Shown here: in pieces, positions 1 through 6,709 of the stretch | Numbering within the stretch: the stretch's first letter is position 1 | How the letters are laid out: every line of letters begins with the position of its first letter | Source: Prevotellaceae bacterium UBA1716 | GTDB lineage: Bacteria; Bacteroidota; Bacteroidia; Bacteroidales; Bacteroidaceae | Reading direction: 5' to 3' | NCBI GenBank assembly: GCA_002317225.1 | Contig: DCIW01000249.1 | Coordinates: 997-10,675 of the forward strand | DNA: 9,679 nt | The notes under the pieces: generated by a model | What the model saw: the letters and a program-made list of their open reading frames with translations, nothing else | The model's database searches: none | Told to the model about the DNA's origin: nothing | Made by a program: the position numbers and the translations under genes

Positions 1-1052
1 ACATCAAGGCTGCTGCTATCAAGGCGGTTGAGGACAACTGGAGCCGTTATAGTCCAGTACCTGGTTACCCAGAACTTAAGAACGCAATCGTAAACAAACT
101 CAAGAACGAGAATGGTCTTGACTATAAGCCATCACAGATTCTTTGTTCTAATGGTGCTAAGCAGTCTGTTTGTAATGCTATCATGGCTCTCGTAAATGCT
201 GGTGATGAGGTGATTATCCCTGCTCCTTACTGGGTGTCTTACCCACAGATGGTGCTTCTTGCAGAAGGTACTCCTGTATTCGTAGAGGCTAAGATTGAGG
301 CAGACTTCAAGATTACTCCAGAGCAGCTTGAGGCAACTATCACAGACAAGACTCGTGCTCTTATCCTTTGTTCTCCATCAAACCCAACAGGTTCTGTATA
401 TTCAAAGGAAGAACTCGAAGGATTGAAGAACGTGCTTCTCAAGTACCCACGCGTTATCGTTATCGCTGATGAAATCTATGAGCACATCAACTATGTAGGT
501 GCTCACGCTTCAATGGCATCATTTGATGATATCAAGGATCGTGTAGTTATCATCAACGGTGTATCAAAGGCTTATGCAATGACTGGATGGCGTATTGGTT
601 TCATCGCTGCTCCAGAATGGATCGTAAAGGGATGCAACAAACTTCAGGGTCAGTACACTTCAGGTCCATGTTCTGTATCTCAGAAGGCTGCAGAAGCTGC
701 ATTTGCTGGTGACCAGCAGTGTGTGGAAGATATGCGTCTTGCATTTGAGCGCAGAAAGAACCTTATCGTTAAGCTCGCAAAGGAAATTCCTGGTCTTGAG
801 GTTAACGATCCTCAGGGTGCTTTCTATCTCTTCCCTAAGTGCTCAAGTTTCTTCGGAAAGAAGGATGGTGATCGTGTAATCAACAACTCTACCGACCTTG
901 CTATGTATCTCCTCGAAGTTGGTCATGTGGCTACTGTAGGTGGTGATGCTTTCGGTTCTCCAGAATGCTTCCGTATGAGCTACGCTACAAGCGATGAAAA
1001 TATTGTTGAGGCAATGAAGAGAATTAAGGAAACTTTGGCAAAGTTGAAATAA
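1..1052 (+). CDS. aspC: Aspartate-type class I aminotransferase, 5'-truncated by window start
   Basis: This is a PLP-dependent class I aminotransferase that moves an amino group between an amino acid (probably aspartate) and a 2-oxo acid in the cytoplasm. The reading frame is open from base 3, so the gene starts upstream; 349 residues are visible against a usual length near 400, so about 50 N-terminal residues are missing. An ATG at 183 lies inside the conserved fold and is not the start. Visible family marks are PYWVSYPQM (substrate-side loop), SPSNPTG (PLP-ring Asn), ADEIYEH (Asp contacting the pyridine nitrogen), SKAYAMTGWRIGF with the Schiff-base Lys encoded at 567-569, and FRMSYATS near the C-terminus, whose Arg binds the substrate carboxylate. 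The PYWVSYP signature favours aspartate over aromatic substrates, but exact specificity is inferred. The gene converges on fabI and ends just before a structured intergenic region with a terminator. Confidence 0.9.
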   Translation, partial: IKAAAIKAVEDNWSRYSPVPGYPELKNAIVNKLKNENGLDYKPSQILCSNGAKQSVCNAIMALVNAGDEVIIPAPYWVSYPQMVLLAEGTPVFVEAKIEADFKITPEQLEATITDKTRALILCSPSNPTGSVYSKEELEGLKNVLLKYPRVIVIADEIYEHINYVGAHASMASFDDIKDRVVIINGVSKAYAMTGWRIGFIAAPEWIVKGCNKLQGQYTSGPCSVSQKAAEAAFAGDQQCVEDMRLAFERRKNLIVKLAKEIPGLEVNDPQGAFYLFPKCSSFFGKKDGDRVINNSTDLAMYLLEVGHVATVGGDAFGSPECFRMSYATSDENIVEAMKRIKETLAKLK

Positions 1053-1053
1053 A

Positions 1054-1088
1054 AGACCCTCCCCCTGCCCTCCCTAGAGGGAGGGAGA
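1054..1088 (+). repeat. 35-bp C-rich repeat, copy 1
   Basis: This 35-bp element starts two bases after the aminotransferase stop codon. It consists of a C-rich half (CCCTCCCCCTGCCCTCCC) followed by a short palindrome, CCCTCCCT-AG-AGGGAGGG. It matches the reverse complement of 1196-1230 at 34 of 35 positions. Its composition is very unlike the surrounding AT-rich intergenic DNA. It looks like a dispersed palindromic intergenic repeat, but whether it recurs elsewhere in the genome cannot be seen here. Confidence 0.85.
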
Positions 1089-1107
1089 GGTTACTGAGAT
1101 AAACATG

Positions 1108-1149
1108 ATAAAGCCAGATAGCATTGACTACTATCTGGCTTTATTTATT
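1108..1149 (+). terminator. Rho-independent terminator of the aminotransferase gene
   Basis: A perfect 12-bp stem, AAAGCCAGATAG (1110-1121) with CTATCTGGCTTT (1131-1142), encloses a 9-nt loop, and two further A-T pairs extend it at the base. On the + strand it runs into a T-rich stretch (ATTTATTTT), the expected tail of an intrinsic terminator. It sits 57 bases after the aminotransferase stop. On the - strand the same hairpin could also stop fabI transcripts, but the tail there is poor in T, so that direction is less certain. Confidence 0.85.
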
Positions 1150-1160
1150 TTGTATAATGC

Positions 1161-1182
1161 AACTTGGAATCCATACCAAGTT
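1161..1182. other. Short hairpin in the convergent intergenic region
   Basis: AACTTGG (1161-1167) pairs perfectly with CCAAGTT (1176-1182) around an 8-nt loop. It lies between the main terminator and repeat copy 2, downstream of fabI. It could contribute to fabI termination or 3'-end protection, but no clean T-run follows in either direction, so its role is open. Confidence 0.55.
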
Positions 1183-1195
1183 TATCATAGATTCT

Positions 1196-1230
1196 TCTCC
1201 CTCCCTATAGGGAGGGCAGGGGGAGGGTCT
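1196..1230 (-). repeat. 35-bp C-rich repeat, copy 2 (inverted)
   Basis: This is the inverted partner of the repeat at 1054-1088, differing at one base. It contains a perfect 18-bp palindrome, CCCTCCCTATAGGGAGGG (1199-1216). A run of eight T (1233-1240) follows on the + strand and overlaps the end of fabI. The two copies could pair with each other across a 107-base loop that holds both smaller hairpins. Confidence 0.85.
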
Positions 1231-1238
1231 TCTTTTTT

Positions 1239-2099
1239 TTATCCGTAAATAATCTTTCCATTCTCATCCGTATTCTCCTCAATGAAGCTCTTCTCATACT
1301 GAGTCATACCGCGGAGGGACATACCCATGTTTGAGAAACCACCATCGTGGAAGAGAGTCTGCATTGTAACCTTCTTTGTGAGGTCGGAGAACATGACAAT
1401 ACAGTAGTCTGCACATTCATCTGCACTTGCATTACCGAGTGGAGACATACGATCAGAGAAATCGAAGAGACCATCGAAGCCCTTGATTGCGCTACCTGCT
1501 GTAGTCATTGTTGGAGATTGAGAGATTGTATTGACACGAACACCCTTTTCACGACCATAAATATAACCAAATGAACGAGCAATGCTCTCGAGGAGAGATT
1601 TTGCATCTGCCATATCGTTGTAACCGAAGAATGTGCGGTGTGAAGCAACGTAAGTGAGTGCAAGAACCGAAGCATTCTCGTTGAGAGCGTCCATCTTCTT
1701 TGCTACCTGAAGCATCTTGTGGAAAGAAATTGCACTGATATCGAGAGTCTTACCAAGAAGAGAATAGTCGAGATCATCGTATGTACGCTTCTTACGCATA
1801 TTTGCAGACATAGCACATGAGTGGAGCACAAAATCAATCTTACCACCAAGTGCCTTCTGCGATTCGGAGAAGAGCATTTCGAGGTCGTCCACACTTGTAG
1901 CATCAGCAGCAATAACTGTTGCGTTAGTCTTTTCTGCGAGTTCGGAAATTGTACCCATACGACAAGCAACTGCTGTGTTAGTGAGTACAATCTGTGCACC
2001 TTCTTCAACGGCACGTTCTGCTACCTTCCATGCGATAGACTGGTCGTTGAGTGCACCGAAAATAATACCTTTCTTGCCTTTTAATAAGTTGTATCCCAT
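1239..2099 (-). CDS. fabI: Enoyl-[acyl-carrier-protein] reductase (NADH), FabI
   Basis: This enzyme reduces trans-2-enoyl-ACP to acyl-ACP, the last step of each elongation cycle of type II fatty acid synthesis, in the cytoplasm. The chosen start (MGYNLLKGKKGIIFG, ATG at 2099-2097) gives 286 residues, a normal length for Bacteroidota FabI. The open frame continues 58 codons upstream, but that extension runs through the promoter and has no family similarity. The N-terminal dinucleotide-binding segment is at residues 10-24. The catalytic pattern Tyr150, Tyr160, Lys167 keeps the 10- and 7-residue spacings of E. coli Tyr146, Tyr156 and Lys163. Conserved SPLGNASADECADYC (219-233) and FHDGGFSNMG (250-259) follow. 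At the site of E. coli Gly93 the sequence reads HSCAMS, with Ala96 replacing Gly. The gene is convergent with the aminotransferase and divergent from gmd, with its own promoter. Confidence 0.95.
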   Translation of the reverse strand: MGYNLLKGKKGIIFGALNDQSIAWKVAERAVEEGAQIVLTNTAVACRMGTISELAEKTNATVIAADATSVDDLEMLFSESQKALGGKIDFVLHSCAMSANMRKKRTYDDLDYSLLGKTLDISAISFHKMLQVAKKMDALNENASVLALTYVASHRTFFGYNDMADAKSLLESIARSFGYIYGREKGVRVNTISQSPTMTTAGSAIKGFDGLFDFSDRMSPLGNASADECADYCIVMFSDLTKKVTMQTLFHDGGFSNMGMSLRGMTQYEKSFIEENTDENGKIIYG

Positions 2100-2179
2100 A
2101 ATCTTTTTACCAATATTTTGCCTCAAAAAGAAGAGGCTGTTATTACTTCGTTTGTTAGTTTTATCTTGAAAATCGGCTG

Positions 2180-2210
2180 CAAAGGTACGACTTTTCTTGT
2201 CAATTACAAA
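2180..2210 (-). promoter_or_regulatory. fabI promoter, Bacteroidota type
   Basis: Reading the - strand, TTTG (2210-2207), 19 bases, then TACCTTTG (2187-2180) matches the Bacteroidota primary sigma consensus TTTG-N19-21-TAnnTTTG. Transcription would start near 2173, giving a leader of roughly 75 nt before the fabI ATG. That leader contains a small GCCTC/GAGGC stem (2120-2137) with an 8-nt loop. No Shine-Dalgarno sequence is visible, which is usual in this phylum. Confidence 0.8.
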
Positions 2211-2262
2211 GATTTTTGTCATTTTATTGCTCTTTGTGCGCGCGTGTATCATATATTTTTTG

Positions 2263-2270
2263 TACCTTTG
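2263..2270 (+). promoter_or_regulatory. -7 box of the gmd promoter
   Basis: TACCTTTG on the + strand is a full match to the Bacteroidota -7 element TAnnTTTG. No good TTTG lies 19-21 bases upstream; that place is taken by an alternating pyrimidine-purine run (2235-2248), so the -33 element is weak or absent. The start would be near 2277, within a small palindrome CGCTATTAGCG (2273-2283), leaving a leader of about 60 AT-rich bases before gmd. Confidence 0.65.
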
Positions 2271-2335
2271 CACGCTATTAGCGATGTGTTAATCAGTGAA
2301 ATAATAAATAATCATTAAAATATACAAAGTTTTTT

Positions 2336-3457
2336 ATGGAAAGAAAAGTTGCATTAATCACAGGTATTACTGGTCAGGACGGTAGCTACCTCGCAGAGTT
2401 CCTTCTTGAGAAGGGTTATCAGGTTCATGGTATCATTCGTCGTTCTTCTGTCGACTTCCGCGAGCGTATTGCTCATCTTGAGGGTCAGCCTAACTTCCAC
2501 CTCCACTATGGTGACATGGGCGACTCAATGGGTATGCTTCAGGTAGTTCAGAAGGTTCAGCCAACTGAAATCTATAACCTCGCTGCTCAGAGCCACGTTC
2601 AGGTTTCGTTCGATGCTCCAGAATTCACTGCTGATGTTGATGCAGTTGGTGTGCTTCGTGTACTCGAGGCAGTTCGTATTTGTGGTCTCACTGAGACTTG
2701 CCGCGTTTATCAGGCTTCTACTTCTGAGCTTTATGGTAAGGTTGAGGAAGTTCCACAGAACGAAAACACTCCATTCCACCCATATTCTCCATACGCAGTT
2801 GCTAAGCTCTATGGTTTCTGGATTGTTAAGGAATATCGTGAGGCTTACAATATGTTCTGCTGCTCTGGTATCCTCTTCAACCATGAGTCAGAGCGTCGTG
2901 GTGAGACATTCGTAACTCGTAAGATTACTCTCGCTGCAGCTCGTATTGCTCAGGGTATTCAGGACAAGCTCCTTCTCGGTAACCTTTCTTCACTTCGTGA
3001 CTGGGGTTATGCAAAGGACTATGTTGAGTGTATGTGGCTCATCCTCCAGAACAAGCAGCCAGAAGACTTCGTAATCGCTACAGGTGTTCAGCACTCAGTT
3101 CGCGAATTCGCTTACTACGCATTCAAGCATGCTGGTATCGAACTCGAATTCAAGGGTGAAGGTATGGACGAAGTTGGTGTTTGTGTTGCTGTTAGCGGTA
3201 ATGCTTCTCCTGAACTCGTTGGTAAGACTCTCGTTGCTGTAAGCGAAGACTTCTATCGTCCAACAGATGTTGTAAACCTCTGGGGTGATCCTACTAAGGC
3301 TAAGGCTAAGCTCGGTTGGGATCCATCAAAGACTTCATTCGAAGAACTCGTGAAGATCATGGTTGACCACGATATGGCTAAGGTTGCTGCTGATGGTGCT
3401 GCTGCTAAGGTGAGAACTAACTTGGCTGAGTATTTGGAGAAGGGTATTGTTAAGTAA
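2336..3457 (+). CDS. gmd: GDP-mannose 4,6-dehydratase
   Basis: Gmd converts GDP-D-mannose to GDP-4-keto-6-deoxy-D-mannose, the first step to GDP-L-fucose, in the cytoplasm. It is an extended SDR enzyme. The NADP-binding motif is G10-ITG13-QDG16 near the N-terminus, and the Arg-rich loop IIRRSS (33-38) fits NADP use. The catalytic residues are Thr129 and Glu131 in ASTSELYG, and Tyr153 with Lys157 in SPYAVAKLYG. NHESERRGETFVTRKIT (182-198) is the conserved substrate and tetramer region; E. coli has SPRRG where this reads SERRG, a variant I associate with Bacteroidales. The length of 373 residues equals that of known Gmd proteins. The ATG at 2336 lies directly before the Rossmann strand and has an AT-rich leader with no Shine-Dalgarno sequence. 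fcl, the next enzyme of the pathway, follows. Confidence 0.97.
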   Translation: MERKVALITGITGQDGSYLAEFLLEKGYQVHGIIRRSSVDFRERIAHLEGQPNFHLHYGDMGDSMGMLQVVQKVQPTEIYNLAAQSHVQVSFDAPEFTADVDAVGVLRVLEAVRICGLTETCRVYQASTSELYGKVEEVPQNENTPFHPYSPYAVAKLYGFWIVKEYREAYNMFCCSGILFNHESERRGETFVTRKITLAAARIAQGIQDKLLLGNLSSLRDWGYAKDYVECMWLILQNKQPEDFVIATGVQHSVREFAYYAFKHAGIELEFKGEGMDEVGVCVAVSGNASPELVGKTLVAVSEDFYRPTDVVNLWGDPTKAKAKLGWDPSKTSFEELVKIMVDHDMAKVAADGAAAKVRTNLAEYLEKGIVK

Positions 3458-3485
3458 ATAAAGTTTCACACCCTGGATGATTCTT

Positions 3486-3600
3486 TAGTGAATAGTGAAT
3501 AACGAATAATACCTTAAATACTTAAAATACTCGGAGGATCGAGTGCGTTGTGCAGAAAGTATTATTCACTTAAAGTATTATTCACTATTCACTATTCATA
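3486..3600. repeat. Long imperfect inverted repeat between gmd and fcl
   Basis: The 194-bp gap 3458-3651 holds no gene. Its left arm (3486-3515) is built of 7-mers TAGTGAA, TAGTGAA, TAACGAA. The right arm (3572-3600) contains the complementary TTCACTA units. The arms match in inverted orientation at 26 of 29 aligned positions with one 1-base gap. A smaller hairpin, ACTCG-GAGGAT-CGAGT (3529-3544), lies between them. In RNA this could form a long AU-rich stem that may slow or stabilise the gmd-fcl message. It lacks a clean T-run, so I do not call it a terminator. No convincing -7 box for fcl is visible in the gap. Confidence 0.75.
3556..3587 (+). repeat. 16-bp tandem duplication
   Basis: AAAGTATTATTCACTT (3556-3571) is followed at once by AAAGTATTATTCACTA (3572-3587), 15 of 16 positions identical. 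The second copy forms the start of the right arm of the larger inverted repeat. This looks like a slippage product and may vary in copy number between strains. Confidence 0.8.
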
Positions 3601-3651
3601 AAATCAATATTTCACAAAGGTGGAAAACTTCAATTATTGATAATTGTAAAA

Positions 3652-4848
3652 ATGTCATTAGATAAGAATTCTAAAATATTTGTAGCAGGTCACCACGGTC
3701 TCGTGGGATCTGCTATTTGGAATAACTTGAAGGCTCGCGGTTATGAGAATCTTGTTGGTAAGAGTCACTCAGAACTCGACCTTCTTGACCCAGTTGCTGT
3801 AAAGAAGTTCTTCGATGATGAACAGCCAGATGCAGTTGTGCTTGCTGCTGCCCATGTAGGTGGTATCATGGCAAACCTCCAGTATCGTGCAGACTTCATC
3901 TATCAGAACCTCCAGATTCAGCAGAATGTGATTGGTGAGGCTTGGAAGCATGGTGTGAAGAAGTTGCTCTTCCTCGGTTCCACTTGTATCTACCCAGGTG
4001 AGGCTCCACAACCAATGCCAGAGGATTGCCTCCTTACAAGTCCACTTGAATACACTAACGAACCATACGCTATCGCTAAGATTGCTGGTCTCAAGATGTG
4101 TGAATCATTCAACCTTCAGTATGGCACAAATTACATCGCAGTTATGCCTACTAACCTCTATGGACCAAATGATAACTTCCACCTTGAGAATAGTCATGTG
4201 CTCCCTGCAATGATCCGTAAGATTTATCTTGCAAAGTGCTTGAACGAAGGTGATTGGGATGCAGTGCGCAAGGATCTCGGTCTTCGTCCTGTCAGCATGA
4301 AGGTTCCAAAGATGGTGGATGGTCAGGGTGCTCCTGATTCTGCAGAAGCTAAGGCTTTCCAGACTATCATGGCTACTGCTATGAGCGATGAATACACTAT
4401 CCTTCAGGTACTTCGCCACTATGGAATCACTCCTGAGGCAGTAACTCTTTGGGGAACTGGTTCTCCAATGCGTGAGTTCCTTTGGAGCGAAGAAATGGCT
4501 GACGCTTCAGTATATTGCCTTCTTAATGTTGACTTCCAGGATATTCTCGATAACCAGGAGTTCGTGAACAACCGCGATGGTATCAAGGAAGTTCGCAACT
4601 GCCACATCAATGTTGGTACTGGTAAGGAAATATCTATCAAGGAAGTTGCTGAGAAGATTATGGCTGAGATTGGTTTCAAGGGCGAACTCCGTTGGGATAG
4701 CACTAAGCCAGATGGAACTCTCAAGAAGCTTACTGATGTTAGCAAGCTCCATCGTCTCGGTTGGCATCATACCATCGAAATCGAAGATGGTATCCACAAA
4801 CTCTACGAATGGTACTTGCAGGGAATCTGCATCAACCACAAAAACTAA
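3652..4848 (+). CDS. fcl: GDP-L-fucose synthase
   Basis: Fcl (WcaG) is a bifunctional epimerase/reductase that turns GDP-4-keto-6-deoxymannose into GDP-L-fucose with NADPH. It is an extended SDR protein. The nucleotide motif G13-HHG16-LVG19 is near the start, and the active site appears as Ser110 and Cys112 in GSTCIYPG, Tyr139 with Lys143 in YAIAK, and His182 in NSHVLPA, matching E. coli Ser107, Cys109, Tyr136, Lys140 and His179. I chose the ATG at 3652 (398 residues); a TTG at 3637 would add five residues without need. The protein is about 75 residues longer than E. coli Fcl (321), mostly because of an extra segment at roughly residues 196-262, between the His182 helix and VTLWGTGSPMREFLW. 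The gene follows gmd and lies 29 nt before the probable potA start. Confidence 0.95.
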   Translation: MSLDKNSKIFVAGHHGLVGSAIWNNLKARGYENLVGKSHSELDLLDPVAVKKFFDDEQPDAVVLAAAHVGGIMANLQYRADFIYQNLQIQQNVIGEAWKHGVKKLLFLGSTCIYPGEAPQPMPEDCLLTSPLEYTNEPYAIAKIAGLKMCESFNLQYGTNYIAVMPTNLYGPNDNFHLENSHVLPAMIRKIYLAKCLNEGDWDAVRKDLGLRPVSMKVPKMVDGQGAPDSAEAKAFQTIMATAMSDEYTILQVLRHYGITPEAVTLWGTGSPMREFLWSEEMADASVYCLLNVDFQDILDNQEFVNNRDGIKEVRNCHINVGTGKEISIKEVAEKIMAEIGFKGELRWDSTKPDGTLKKLTDVSKLHRLGWHHTIEIEDGIHKLYEWYLQGICINHKN

Positions 4849-4877
4849 TTACCTCTTTTACGCTTTCAAAGAAAGAA

Positions 4878-5945
4878 TTGGAAAACGAATACATTATCCA
4901 AGCAGAGCACATCACAAAAGCTTTTGACGAAAAGGTAGTGCTTAAAGATGTGAGTCTTAATATCCGGAAGGGCGAGTTTGTCACAATACTCGGCCCTTCC
5001 GGTTGTGGTAAAACGACCTTGCTTCGTATGATTGGAGGCTTTGAAACTCCTACCAAGGGAAGAATCCTTCTTGATGGTAAGGATGTGACAAGCATCCCTC
5101 CTTACAAGCGTCCTTTGAACACAGTGTTCCAGCGTTATGCTCTCTTTCCTCATCTCAATGTATATGAGAATGTGGCATTTGGACTCCAACTCAAGAATGT
5201 GAAGGAAGATGAAATGGATCAGCGAGTTATGGATGCACTTCACATGGTGGGACTTGATGACTTCGAAGAGCGTAATGTCAACCGTCTTTCGGGTGGACAG
5301 CAGCAACGTGTTGCTATTGCTCGTGCTATTGTCAACAAGCCTGAGGTGCTTCTTCTCGACGAACCTCTCTCTGCTCTTGATATGAAGCTTCGCAAGGAAA
5401 TGCAGCTCGAACTCATGCGAATGCATAAGGAACTCGGAATCACTTTCATCTTCGTGACTCACGATCAGGAAGAGGCACTTACTATGTCTGACACAGTTGT
5501 GGTTATGAACGAAGGTGTTATCCAGCAACAAGGTTCGCCAAAGCATATCTACGATGAACCAGTCAATCCTTTCGTTGCAGACTTCATCGGTGAGAGCAAT
5601 ATCATTGATGGTGTGATGAAGGAGGATTACCTTGTTCAGTTGTTTGGTCGTGATGTGAAGTGTACCGATAAGGGCTTTGCACCAAATGCAGAGGTTCAGG
5701 TTGTCATTCGCCCCGAAGATGTAACTCTTATAAATGAAGGGGAGACCCAAAGCAACCAGGAACTCATCGAGTTTTCTCAAGGCAAGGTGAACAGTTGCGT
5801 GTTCAAGGGAGTTCATTATGAGATGTTCGTTGACACAAAAGACGGTTATGAACTACAAGTTCAGGACTACCTCCCAAAAGAGATTGGTTCGGAGGTTAGC
5901 GCTTGGATAAAACCGTTTGATATTCACGTAATACCAGAGAAATAA
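4878..5945 (+). CDS. potA: Polyamine ABC transporter ATP-binding protein
   Basis: PotA is the cytoplasmic ATPase that drives polyamine uptake through PotB/PotC. With the start proposed here it has 355 residues. Walker A is GPSGCGKTT (39-47), the Q-loop glutamine is Gln85 in VFQRYALFPH, the signature is LSGGQQQR (137-144), Walker B is VLLLDEP (157-163), and the switch His195 is in FVTHDQEEAL. A C-terminal TOBE-like regulatory region covers about residues 240-355. The start is unusual: no ATG lies between the fcl stop and Walker A. The frame is open back to an ATG at 4761, inside fcl. TTG at 4878 places the protein start (ENEYIIQAEHITKAF) where family members begin and follows a purine-rich AAAGAAAGAA. 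The next gene, potB, starts 2 nt after the stop. Confidence 0.93.
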   Translation: MENEYIIQAEHITKAFDEKVVLKDVSLNIRKGEFVTILGPSGCGKTTLLRMIGGFETPTKGRILLDGKDVTSIPPYKRPLNTVFQRYALFPHLNVYENVAFGLQLKNVKEDEMDQRVMDALHMVGLDDFEERNVNRLSGGQQQRVAIARAIVNKPEVLLLDEPLSALDMKLRKEMQLELMRMHKELGITFIFVTHDQEEALTMSDTVVVMNEGVIQQQGSPKHIYDEPVNPFVADFIGESNIIDGVMKEDYLVQLFGRDVKCTDKGFAPNAEVQVVIRPEDVTLINEGETQSNQELIEFSQGKVNSCVFKGVHYEMFVDTKDGYELQVQDYLPKEIGSEVSAWIKPFDIHVIPEK

Positions 5946-5947
5946 TT

Positions 5948-6709
5948 ATGGAGTTTCTCTTAGCACTATTTGGTAAGCGTAAAGCTTGGGCATGGCCTTA
6001 TGCTGTGTTTATGACAATATTTGTGGTACTCCCACTTGTTATGGTGGTGTACTACTCATTTGTTGATGCCAATGGTTTCACACTACGTTATTTCCATAAG
6101 TTTTTTCTTGCAAACGACAGCATAAACACATTCATCTACAGTATTGGTGTTGCGATGATAACAACACTCGTCTGTGCTCTTGTCGGATATCCTTGTGCTT
6201 ATTTTATGGCAAACAAGGAGTTCGGTGCTCCAAAAGTGATGGCAATGTTGTTTATCCTACCTATGTGGATAAATATCTTGTTGCGTACACTTGCTACAGT
6301 TGCCCTTTTCGACTTCATGAAACTTGAACTGGATGAAGGCGCACTTATCTTCGGTATGGTGTACAACTTCTTGCCGTTCATGATTTATCCTATTTACAAC
6401 ACCCTCCAGAAGATGGATCCTGCACTCACAGAAGCTGCAAAGGATCTCGGCGCAACACCTTATCGAGTGTTCAAGGATGTTGTGTTCCCTCTCTCGTTAC
6501 CAGGACTTTACAGCGGAGTCGTTATGGTGTTCATGCCTACGATTTCCACTTTCGCTGTGGCTGAACTCTTGACAATGAATAATGTCAAGCTCTTTGGTTC
6601 TATTATTCAGGAGAATATCAATGCGGGACTTCTCAACTATGGTTCGGCACTTTCTCTTATTCTGCTCGTGATTATTGGTTTAACAAGTTTCTTAGGAGAT
6701 GATGAGTGA
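5948..6709 (+). CDS. potB: Polyamine ABC transporter permease
   Basis: PotB is one of the two inner-membrane permease subunits of the polyamine importer. The 253-residue protein shows about six hydrophobic segments, near residues 17-37, 63-87, 97-122, 131-152, 186-208 and 232-250. The cytoplasmic EAA loop that docks on the ATPase is clear at 162-181, EAAKDLGATPYRVFKDVVFP. The N-terminal segment AWPYAVFMTIFVVLPL with a following periplasmic stretch is typical of PotB rather than PotC. The start ATG is 2 nt after potA. Its stop TGA (6707-6709) shares a base with the potC ATG, which suggests translational coupling. Confidence 0.94.
   Translation: MEFLLALFGKRKAWAWPYAVFMTIFVVLPLVMVVYYSFVDANGFTLRYFHKFFLANDSINTFIYSIGVAMITTLVCALVGYPCAYFMANKEFGAPKVMAMLFILPMWINILLRTLATVALFDFMKLELDEGALIFGMVYNFLPFMIYPIYNTLQKMDPALTEAAKDLGATPYRVFKDVVFPLSLPGLYSGVVMVFMPTISTFAVAELLTMNNVKLFGSIIQENINAGLLNYGSALSLILLVIIGLTSFLGDDE

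Noticed and set aside
1161..1182. Definite fabI terminator
   Set aside because: The hairpin is real, but no T-run follows on the - strand, so I list it only as a hairpin.
2100..2273. N-terminal extension of fabI by 58 codons
   Set aside because: The frame is open, but the extension runs through the fabI promoter, and the family start MGYNLLKGKKGIIFG fits the ATG at 2099.
3486..3600. Possible CRISPR-like array
   Set aside because: The 7- and 16-base units are directly adjacent with no spacers, and no cas genes are present.
3458..3651. A separate promoter for fcl
   Set aside because: I found no TAnnTTTG box with a properly spaced TTTG in this gap.
4507..4839. Antisense open frames opposite the 3' part of fcl
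   Set aside because: They overlap conserved fcl coding sequence fully, and their translations look random.
4866..5816. Long antisense open frame (316 codons) opposite potA
   Set aside because: It mirrors a clearly functional ABC ATPase, has no recognisable domain or start context, and arises from the codon pattern of the other strand.
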